Assembly: GCF_021462225.1 (NCBI RefSeq)
Contig: NC_061804.1
Coordinates: 7,052,740 to 7,116,739, forward strand
Source of the DNA: Girardinichthys multiradiatus
Taxonomy: Eukaryota > Chordata > Actinopteri > Cyprinodontiformes > Goodeidae
Direction of reading: 5' to 3'
DNA length: 64,000 bases
Part shown: positions 48,781 through 58,047 of the stretch, in pieces
Layout: each line of letters opens with the position of its first letter
How positions within the stretch are numbered: the first letter of the stretch is position 1
Notes under the pieces: generated by a model
What the model saw: only the letters and a program-made list of their open reading frames with translations
Told to the model about the DNA's origin: nothing
Database searches by the model: none
Made by a program: the position numbers and the translations under genes

Positions 48781-51700
48781 ATGTCATATATAACGGGACA
48801 AACCAGCACAGAGTCTGCTGCCAGCATCACTTCTGTATCCATTGACTCCAGCCAGCCAACTGTGCAAAGTTACATTAGGCCTCGGGTGATGGGCGTGATC
48901 CTGAGCATCTCTGCCACCTTCATTATCTCCACCAATTTGCTGGTGGCTGTTGCTCTACTGAAGGTTCTCCTGAAGCGGGGAGGTCAGAGCTGGTGTTTTG
49001 TCCTTAACTTGGCTTTAGCTGACACTTTGGTGGGCGTAGCCATCACTGGGCTGGCTACAGAGGACTTGAACAACAATTTACCCATGCAACGCAATGGTCA
49101 CTTTGAAATTTATCCTCCCACAAACGCAACGCCTCTTGCTCCACAAGGTAAGACCAGGTGTTTGCTGCGAATGGCCTTTCTCTCGTCCCCCTGCATGGTA
49201 TCCATCTTGTCTATGTTCCTGATCTCGCTGGACCGTTATGTAGCCATCAAGATGCCCCTGCGTTACTCTCTGATGTCTGGGAAAGGGATGACAGCCGGAT
49301 CTTTACTGGCTGTATGGATTAGCTCCTTCACTATGGGATTTTTACCAGGTGAGGCTCAGCAATCATTAGTTATTTACCGGCCACAAAGACGGATGGATCT
49401 TTGACCATTTCTTTTCAGTCTATATCACCCAGAGTCTTGGGTCCATTGTTATGAACTCTTCTCTTCATCTCACCTTAAGTGTTTTCTATATAAATTAGGT
49501 TGGGGAGCTAAAATGGTCATTGAAAGATGTTAAATTTGTGTCTGGTAAATTTGTGCCTGGCATGGTGTCCCATAATACTCTTATCGAATTGTATTGTTAA
49601 AAATAGTTAGCTTTGCCACTGAGCACAAAAATAGCAACAGTTTTCTGAATTGCAGCTAACATGTCATAACATTTATATTCTAAGGCAAATGATATATACC
49701 ATTGTCACTGAGCATGAAGAATGCACTTCCTTTGTGACTTTCAGCTGTAATCTAGAGGATACCAGTATGGTTAATGTTTCATTTAATATAATTATTAAGA
49801 GTTATCTGTTTACAGGGCAAAATAAACTAACAAACACTCTTAACTTTCAACTAACTTTGAAATTATTGATGGAATGCTTGCCATACATAAAAATAAAAAT
49901 TTTTACAAATAAAGTTTCCAATATATCACATTTAGACAAATACTTGCATCTTAAGTGTCGTGAAAAAGTAGTCATACTAGTTATATTTGTAACATTTTAT
50001 TTTATGAAACTCCATCACAAAAGTGATGCATAATTTTAAGTCAATGAAAAGCAATTTTTTTACAATTAAAATCTGAAAAGTAGGTCATGCATTTATATTT
50101 AGCCCCTCTGAGTGCATTGTTTGCAGAATCACCTTCACTGCAATTACAGCTGCAAGCCTTTTGGTATATGGCTCTACCAGCTTCGCACATCTAAAGACTA
50201 ATATATTTATCAATTCTTCTTTGTAAAACAACCCAGGTTCATTTGGATTGGATGGAGAGCATAAGTGAACATAAATGTTGCAGTTTTAACATAGGTACTT
50301 TATTGGATTCAGGCCTGGATTTTGACTAGGCCATTCTAACACATGACTACACTTTGCTCTGAACCATTCCATTGAATCTATGGCTTTATGTTCAGGGTTG
50401 CTGTCCTGCTGAAAGGTGAACCCGGTATTTGTAGAGGGCAAACGGTTGATGCAAACGAGCAGGATATTTATACTTTACTTTATTACATACAAGCTCCTAT
50501 TTGTGATCTATAGAACTTAGATGACACTGTGAATTGTTAGATAAAACAGAAAAGATCTTAAAACACCAGAACTGGAACAAAAGTCCCAGAAGAAAATATT
50601 CCACTTAAATTAAGAACAGCTACTTAATTTTTTGATGGGGTAGGCCATTGTTTGACTTATTTCAGCTGGTTAATATGACTGTAATTAAAGGAGGAGTGTG
50701 TAATTATTTCCACTGAATACATTGCAAATATAAAGTAACATGGTGTAAACAGTTTAAAAGCTGAGAGCTGCTAAGATGTGTCATAATTTGTATTGTAAAG
50801 GACCCAAGAGTAAAGACTGACTGAAGGTGAAACGGAGTTCTTTAATAATAAAAACAAGGAAAACTTACAGCAGGTCAGTGGAGAAATGAAGAACATGGTA
50901 GTGAACAGAGGCAACAGAAGAAACCAGCAGAGAACAATGAGAAAATTGGAGCCTATACTATAGTGAGGTAGGAAAGGAAAAATGACAAGCAAACTAAGAG
51001 CTAATCAGCTGGAAATGGGAGCAGCAGTGGTAGAAGGAAAGCCGGAAGGAGACTGAATTAAAACATAACAAAGAAATCATCAAAATACAAAATTCAAAAC
51101 CCAAACACCTCAGGATCATAACAAGAATGCATTAGTTATATTGTAAACACTGCAATGACATGCTAAATAAACATTTTTCCTTTTAACATTGTACTGTTAA
51201 AACAACAGAAAAATGTTAACAGTGTAATCAGATTACTTCTGAAGGCAAGCTGGTTGCAATGGATTTTATGTAGAGGTATTAGAGTAAAAAGGGCTGAATA
51301 CAAATGCACGGCTCACTTTTTGTCACGGTTCTGTCAGGGTTTACTTGGAATTGGACCTCAGAATGCAGATGAGCAGGCAGCGTGATGGTAAGTGAAAAAA
51401 GGTTTTAATAACAAAAACTCGCACTCAGCAGGAGGCAGGAACAACACAAACTGGCAGGCAAGACAGGCATGGCATGATCAAAAAAACAAAACTTGATTTG
51501 AAAACAAGACATGAGCATGAGAGTGAAAGATGTTTCCGCGAAGACTAACAGAACAGGTGTGAATATATGGCGTGAAAACCAGGTGGAGCAAGGAGACAGA
51601 TTGACTTGAAGCAGGTGAACTGAATAAACTTAACAGAACAAAACGTGACTGGAGCAAAACAGAGACTCATGAACACAAACTAGAAAAACATGAAGCAAAA

Positions 51701-52912
51701 GCATAACCAGATCCGAAAACCAAACTTGACAAAACATGATCAAGACGACAAAACAAAAGCATGACCAGTAAAATAAACAGAAACATGATTCAAAACTTGA
51801 ACAGTGAAAAACATAAGGAAAAACCCCGAAACCAAAAACCAAACAACCCCAAATCATGACACTTTTCAAATTTTTATTTATACAAAGTTCGAAAAAGAAT
51901 ATTTTTCCTTTATGCACTACTTTGTGATGGTAGCAAAAAACTTAAAAATATCCAAATTAAATACTCTGAGGTTTGTGGTTGTAAAGTGACAAAAGTCCCA
52001 TAAGTATGCAGGAGGCAATGAATAAAGTGCATGTGCAGTTGTTGGTAAAACTCTTACTTCAGTGACTGCCTGTTTTGTTGCAGATCTCCTGTTTTATAGC
52101 TAAACAAAGACAGGAAAGGCCTTGATCCTGTTGTGATTTTTTGCACCTATGCCATAATTTTTTTTTTGTATTGTTATACATGGAGCATTAAAGAGTAAAT
52201 AACCCATATCCTCTGCTCCTCAGTGATGGTACGCCAGCTGCAAGCAGTGGAACCCTACGACGGCTTCTGTGCTTTCTTTACTGTCAACCATGATATCGCC
52301 ATTATCGTAATGTACTGCCTGCTCTTCTTCCCTGTGCTCTCCCTGTTCACCTACATGTACCTGGACATCCTGAAGATTGCATGCGTCCACCACAAGCAGA
52401 TCTCTCATATTAGGCAAATGAGGTCAAGACCTGATGACAACCATCACGGACCATCCCAGTACCATCATCATCCGCAGCATCACCTACTGAGGAGCTGGGG
52501 TCATGTTAAGGCATTGAGGACGGTGGCGGTGCTTGTTGGCTGCTTCTTGGTGCTCTGGAGCCCTTTCTTTGTGGTGTGCATTGTGCACCTTTTGTGTAGG
52601 ACGTGTGGTCTTAAGAATGTGCTGGAGAACTACCTGTGGCTACTGGGGCTCCTCAACTCTCTGATAAACCCACTGGTTTATGCCTGCTGGCAAGGAGAAG
52701 TGCGACTGCAGCTGTCAGCCATGTTTTCCTGCATCACGAGCAGGTTGCTGTCTGCTGCACCACCAAACATCACTGAGAGATGCCACTCGTCTCCGCCTGT
52801 GCAGACTAATGCTTGTGTTTCTGAAGGATATACCCTCAGCCCCTCAATTATGCTACCAATCAGCAGCTTGGATGCTCATGCTGTTCACCAATCCGACACA
52901 ACCAATTTGTGA
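48781..52912 (+). CDS. gpr119: G-protein-coupled receptor GPR119, 2 coding exons, 418 aa
   Basis: Class A receptor for oleoylethanolamide and related lipids; in mammals it acts through Gs in gut endocrine and islet beta cells. Exon 1 is 48781-49348, exon 2 is 52224-52912; the G|TG junction makes V190 and both borders fit GT-AG. Marks of the fold: NLALAD in TM2 (D81), conserved C127 and C205 for the extracellular disulfide, DRY at 151-153, LWSPFF in TM6 (~300-305), NPLVY at 338-342. Very GPR119-like stretches are NLLVAVALL, VKALRTVAVL and LENYLWLLGLLNSLINPL. It is longer than human GPR119 (335 aa) because of a ~35-residue N-terminus, an insert before TM3 (~97-124, with N-glycosylation site NAT at 115) and a His-rich third loop (~263-276). 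The 2.9-kb intron after TM4 is filled with transposon remains. Confidence 0.95.
50040..50435 (-). mobile_element. Tc1-like element, left part, in gpr119 intron
   Basis: 'cactgcaattacagctgcaa', 'tgactaggccattctaacac' and 'ggttgctgtcctgctgaaag' place it in the old fish Tc1-type family. The right end of what may be the same element appears at 51233 and 51860. Confidence 0.65.
50765..51130 (-). repeat. Non-autonomous repeat in gpr119 intron
   Basis: 'aaaggacccaagagtaaaga' then 'gttctttaataataaaaaca' and a long A-rich body ending 'acctcaggatcataacaaga'. It has the same layout as the block at 51323-51862, so the two look like family members. No ORF; class unknown. Confidence 0.5.
51233..51322 (-). 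mobile_element. Tc1-like element, right part
   Basis: 'ttctgaaggcaagctggttg' and 'gggctgaatacaaatgcacg' are from the terminal region of the same Tc1-type family. The sequence resumes at 51863 after an insertion. Confidence 0.6.
51323..51862 (-). mobile_element. Non-autonomous element inserted in a Tc1 remnant
   Basis: It begins near TGTCACGGTTCTGTCAGGG and ends ...AATCATGACA, so its tips are TGTCA/TGACA inverted repeats. The words 'cactttt' on the left and 'cttttca' on the right suggest a short target duplication of about 5-7 bp. It splits the Tc1 tail cleanly. No coding frame; class unassigned. Confidence 0.55.
51863..52005 (-). mobile_element. Tc1-like element, terminal tail
   Basis: 'aaatttttatttatacaaag', 'actactttgtgatgg' and 'aggtttgtggttgtaaagtg' are the tail of the element cut at 51322. 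It ends about 220 bases before gpr119 exon 2. Confidence 0.6.
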
Positions 52913-53194
52913 AAGAAAGAGCGAAACTCTGGGAAACAGTGCATATATTCAAATTTCACAAACAAAGTCAGCAACTTATTGATTACTGTTCCAAAGATGT
53001 TTTTCAACAAGCAAGCAAAATATAGAACTGATGAGCTTTTGTGCACAACTTGTAGAGCTATCTAAGGTTCTCTTGTTTTCTCCAACGGCATTTAAATATT
53101 TCAGTAGGTGTCAGCTATTTCAAGACAGAAGAACCATGAAAGCAACTGGAAGCATCTTCAGCAGATATGGATCTAACGTTGGTGTATGTATATC

Positions 53195-53226
53195 TATATA
53201 TTTATAGATATATATATATATATACA
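53195..53226. repeat. AT-rich (TA)n-like tract in gpr119 3' UTR
   Basis: Imperfect TATATC/TATA alternation, partly self-complementary, upstream of the poly(A) signal. Confidence 0.7.
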
Positions 53227-53290
53227 CAAACGTTGTATATATGTTAAAATATAATAGCCTGTATGGCAACGGTGGCAGCAGCGTTTTATG

Positions 53291-53296
53291 AATAAA
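53291..53296 (+). terminator. gpr119: Poly(A) signal of gpr119
   Basis: AATAAA lies 379 bases past the gpr119 stop, in ordinary 3'-UTR-like sequence. It is the first canonical signal on this strand after the gene. Confidence 0.6.
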
Positions 53297-54238
53297 CTGA
53301 AATTGTCCTAATTAATTAATTTCAGCCAGGCTACCACTGACTTTTTGGATAAGGTGAAAAGTTCTGACTGCCACAGCTCTCTAGCCCTCTTTGTATAGTG
53401 CACATAATGCAACTTGGGATGTTACATCAGTGACCCAATATTAACATCTCTTAATCTCACACTAGCCTATTCAGACAGTTCACTCCCCTCAGACACTAGA
53501 TGCTTGAAACAGAAAGCTAAACCCAACTGCCTATTTTTTGACAGTAGGCAGACAAGACAAAGGACAGAGTGAGGGAGACATTCGGCAAAGGTCAGGTCCA
53601 GGACTCAGGACACAGGACAGCCATGTTGAGGACTATAGCCTCTGCATATGGTCGCGCGCTCAACCCCTACAGTTGACCCTTTGATATAAATAATATATAA
53701 AATGAGATGATTGACATCACAGAAGAGAAACGCATGTCTCTATCATCATCAAATGAATGGGTAAATCAGAATCATTTGTGGATATTGAACATAGTATAAA
53801 CAGGTAACAAGACCAGCTCTAAGAACGCACCTTGTGGAACGCCACAGAAGATTATTTAACTTTGTGGTAATTTCATGAGAACTAAAGTCTACCTAAAAAA
53901 ATCAGTCCTGATGAATCGCAGAGACCAACTTAGAAAATAAAAGCTCCTAAACAAAAATGTCCTTATACAGAGTGTCAAAAATAGCAGTGTGATTGCAAGA
54001 AGTAAAGTTACTTTTTAGGTCATTAACTACTTAATTATTTATTAAAACTATGTACGGTTATTTTTGACTCAGAAGTGGAAATGTTTACTCTGGTTATCAT
54101 ACCTTTAAAGTTAAAGTCAAAACCCTGATTTCTTTTTTGGACAATTTTTTGTACTACATGAGCAATAAGTTCATTTTGACTCTGCTCAGATTAGGAAGAA
54201 GACTAATAGAAGTCACTCTCAGGGGAACATGAGTGGTC

Positions 54239-54530
54239 AGAGGTTAGTGGTAGCAGAAGGCAGGAAGTTCAGTGATGTATCCTTAAAGTCTTTGACAGGC
54301 GCTCTGGGTAACTCCACAGGGGCCTCAGACCCATCCCAGTGAGAAACTTTCTTAGGCCCCTTGTGCACACTAACGCCAGGCCTTATATCTAAACTCTCCT
54401 TACATTCAGCTAAAGGGAAATTCCACAGAAGAGCAGGAATGCCAGTTTGGAGTGAAACACAGATGATGAAAGAATAAAAATTCTGAACAAGATTTAGAAT
54501 AAATATTTTCTGAAGAACCCGGTTAAACAT
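54239..54530 (-). other. Open frame of unknown origin, 97 codons
   Basis: The minus-strand frame ends in a non-random looking stretch (CKESLDIRPGV, KKVSHWDGSEAPVELP, KDFKDTSLNFLPSATT) with balanced amino-acid use, and a TTGTTCAG acceptor-like site precedes it near 54495. I do not recognise it. It could be a retroelement remnant or a stray terminal exon. Confidence 0.2.
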
Positions 54531-55139
54531 TGCTTGTGTTTTCTTTGTTTTATGATTTTAAATTTTTTGTTTTTTTTGCACCAACTGCAGCTATGGAAAT
54601 TCAGCTTTTGTTTAATCTCAATACCTTGCAATAGAAAAACTAGGAGAAATTACACAGTGGGAAAAGACTATCATTGAGAAGAAGCATCCAGCTATGTGGA
54701 TATACAGCTCCCTGAGCTGTGATATAGTGCAGAATGAACAGGTTCATTAATGAAAGCAACTTCCCCCATAAAGTATTGTTTGATTTTGCAGATATAATGC
54801 ATGATGCCGAACAACCAGCATGCACAGCTACAGGAATGGAAAAATGTTCCTCACTCTCTCAAGTCCAAACATCCACTGTTCTCGGATAAACTCCTGTTAA
54901 AAGCATGAAATGCATTTTCACCAGACAACAAAATCAGCAAATGTTGGACAGACAAGTGATTGTGTCTTTAGTTTTTCTGTGTGTTCTGAGTGTTTTGTTA
55001 TTTTATGGATTTCCCTTGAATGGGGCAAATAACTTAAAACAGGTTTGCATCATGTATCATGACTGCAGCTAAAACTGTTGCAAAGGTTAGCCAAAACAGC
55101 AACCAATAGAGTTAAAAAATAAGAAAAGACAGTGCTGGG

Positions 55140-56000
55140 CAAATTTATTTTATTGTGATTTTATATGTAAGACCAAAACAAATTAGCTAATAATTTTGAA
55201 GTTAAAGAAAAATGACATGACTTAAAGTTTTCAGAAATAAAAAAATTAAAAGTGTCTATAAAATATTAAAAAATCTCCTAGCATGTCTTCTTCAATCATT
55301 GTCCTGTTTTTAGCTCCATTCATCTTCCTATCAGCCCTGGCCAGCTTGCCTCTTCGCATTAAAGAAATGAATCCCCACAGCATAATGCCACCACTGCATT
55401 TCACTGTGGTAATGGAGAGTTCAGGGAGATTTGCTGTGTTAGCTCTTTAACACACAGCATTTTTGGAAGAGGACAAGTATAATTCTGAACCAGAGCAAAA
55501 CCTGAACTGTGGCTCCTACAGAGTTACCTAGGGCCACCTGGCTGCTTCTCTGATTAAGGCTCTCCTTGCAAGGCCATGCCTCGGTAGGTTTGCCACCAGG
55601 TTTGCTTTGTGCCGCACTCTTTTCATCTTCAGTCGATAGATTAAACTGAGGTCTGTGAAATTTTGAATGAATCCTGCTTGAAACATCTCACCAATTTTCT
55701 CCCTCATCTGACTGCTGGGTTCCTTTGTCCTCATAATGTTGCTTGTTTGCTAATGTTGTCTAACAAACCTCCAAGGTCTTCACAGAACAGCTGGATTTAT
55801 ACTCCAAATAAATTACTCACATTTAGACTCTTCAATAATTAGGTGACTTGTGAAGACTTGGTAGTATTGGGATTCATTTATGGGTATTAAAGTAAAGGGG
55901 GCTGAATAAGTTTCCTTCCATTTCACAATTGTGTGCATTCTATACTGAAATCTCATTGAAATAAAATGATATTTATGGTTGCAACTTCTTAAATTTTGAA
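55140..56000 (-). mobile_element. Decayed Tc1-like element
   Basis: The reversed transposase gene is visible: 'ccccacagcataatgccacc', 'tggctgcttctctgattaag', 'gccatgcctcggtaggtttg', 'cacagaacagctggatttat' and 'agtaaagggggctgaataag'. It belongs to the old family, with many stops. Confidence 0.8.
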
Positions 56001-56006
56001 AAGCAC

Positions 56007-56212
56007 AGGTGTCAAACTCCAGTCCTCGGGGCCAGCATCCTGCTTAACACACCTCAGTCAGATAATTAGGTAATCAGCAAAGTTTTGTAGAAGCTGATGG
56101 CATACTGCGGAGGTAATTCAACTGTTTGATTTAGATGTGTTGGAACAAGGACACACGTAAAAGCTGCGGGACACCGGCCCTCGAGGACTGGAGTTTGACA
56201 CCCCTAAAAGAG
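56007..56212. mobile_element. hAT-type MITE
   Basis: Inverted ends 'caggtgtcaaactccagtcc tcggggcc' and 'ggccctcgaggactggagtt tgacaccc' (each split) border a ~205-bp non-coding element. This is a common fish hAT MITE. It abuts the Tc1 remnant ending at ~56000. Target duplications are not clear. Confidence 0.8.
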
Positions 56213-57002
56213 GTATAAATACTATAATAAGGTACAGAAAAAGTCGGATATTTTTGTAATAAATTGACTGCATTGTCTTGTTTGTATCTTGTTCTCCAAA
56301 AAGCAATAGGTAAACTGTGAAAGCTTCTCCTTCCAAAATATTTTTCTTTAGATTAGATGCTTCCATAAAATGAGAGGTCTGTTTATTAAGTAGAGGTGGT
56401 AAAAAAAAAAAAAAAAACTTAGTTAATTTGTGGTGAGACAAATGCACATCTGCCTTGACATACAGAGATGTTGACAAATATCCCAGACTGATAACGTAAG
56501 ACAAGAAAAGAACCAGTTTCTTTCCATTTTTCTCTAAAAGGCATAGCCTTTGCCTCTCAATTTGTGATGGGCTCAGTGAACTGAAGCAGAACAGACCACA
56601 AACATCAGCATGGGACCCACTTTGTGTCATTGTGCTTTATTACGTCCATGTAATCTAAACTGATAGCTGTCAGAGAAAACAAGCCGTCTGTTTATCTGGC
56701 GGACTGCAGTTGAGCGTGTAATATTTTCCACCTGGATAACCGTTTGCTCATGGAAACTTCCTCAGCTGATTGAACCACGATAATTATCCTGCACTTCACC
56801 TGCCAGAGGTCTGGATCAACAAAACACTTAAACTAGTTGATGTCATGGATTTTTACAGCGGGTTGACCAATATTTACCAAGGACTGATATGTTGAGTTAC
56901 CAATCCGCTCTGTAGGATTGCCCAAGGTATTTTTTTATTTGTTGAAACAATTTTACGCAATATAGAGGTCCTCTGATAGTCAGGCAGATTTCAATGGAGC
57001 AT

Positions 57003-57006
<4 letters not shown>

Positions 57007-57038
<32 letters not shown>
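57007..57038. repeat. (AT)n microsatellite
   Basis: Pure AT alternation of about 32 bases. Confidence 0.95.
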
Positions 57039-57040
<2 letters not shown>

Positions 57041-57634
57041 AATTCTTTAAATAATCACCTTTTCTAAAGAATCCTCTGTAACAAAACACTGTTTATCCAA
57101 ATTAAAAAAGGTTTTTAATAGTTCAATTGACTACTGATGTCTTTTAAACAGATTCATTTGGTAAATTACCAAAGTTGTTTCTCATAAACACCTACTACAG
57201 TTTAAAACTTCTAAATATAATTTATTTGGATTGGTCCCAATCCAAATACATTGTATAAAAATGGTCCTGTGTCTACTGTTGCACCTTTTTCAGTGTCCAA
57301 TGACATTTCAGTACTGTGAATGAGATCCAAAATGTCTTGGAATACGCTTCTCTGGTCCAAATCTCTGCACGGTATCCTGAAACTTGCCTGGCTCCTTTCC
57401 TCTGACTGATTATCAGAGGACCTGGTACAAATTTGTGGTAAAATTTGTATTTAATAAAGATAGAGATCACTCAATCAGATTTTTAGTAATATCCTTATTA
57501 TATTAATATCCTTGACAGGGAGAACAGGCAGAACAGTTCAGGAGGCGTGCAGTATCTGTTCTCCCTTGCAAACATTTAAAACTTTTAGAAACTGTTTTGC
57601 TGGTTTTCTTTAACATTAAAAATAACATTTTGAT

Positions 57635-58020
57635 CTTTTTTTATTTGGAAGGACCTAAAAGGAAGCAGGAGGCAGCCAGGGTTGAAGTGGAAATGAATTT
57701 TAATGAGTAATAAAAAGGAGAGAAAACTTATTAAACTGCTGAATACATAGAGGGAAAACAAGACCAGATCGGGAAAATGGTAGAAGAAAAATGGGTATGG
57801 TAACAAGAGAGTCTGTCACATGACTGTAGAACCCACATCAGTATACATGCTGGGTTGAGGTGATTGCTGGAGTAGGCACTGGTGAGACTGATTAAATAAA
57901 TGTGCAACAGCTGGGGGGGAGATGAGTTAAGAAATATTTTTACCAGGCTATAAACAGGAATGCTCTTACAAACACAACAAAGCCACATGTAAAAAAAAAA
58001 TGTCCAGGGTGAGTGACAGG
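57635..58020 (-). repeat. Unclassified non-autonomous repeat downstream of the CLK gene
   Basis: 'ggaagcaggaggcagccagg', then 'gaattttaatgagtaataaa' and an A-rich body resemble the layout of 50765-51130. On the minus strand an AATAAA lies at about 57638, which may provide the CLK poly(A) site. Confidence 0.35.
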
Positions 58021-58047
58021 GTGATGTAGACCAGGACTGTGTTGGTG

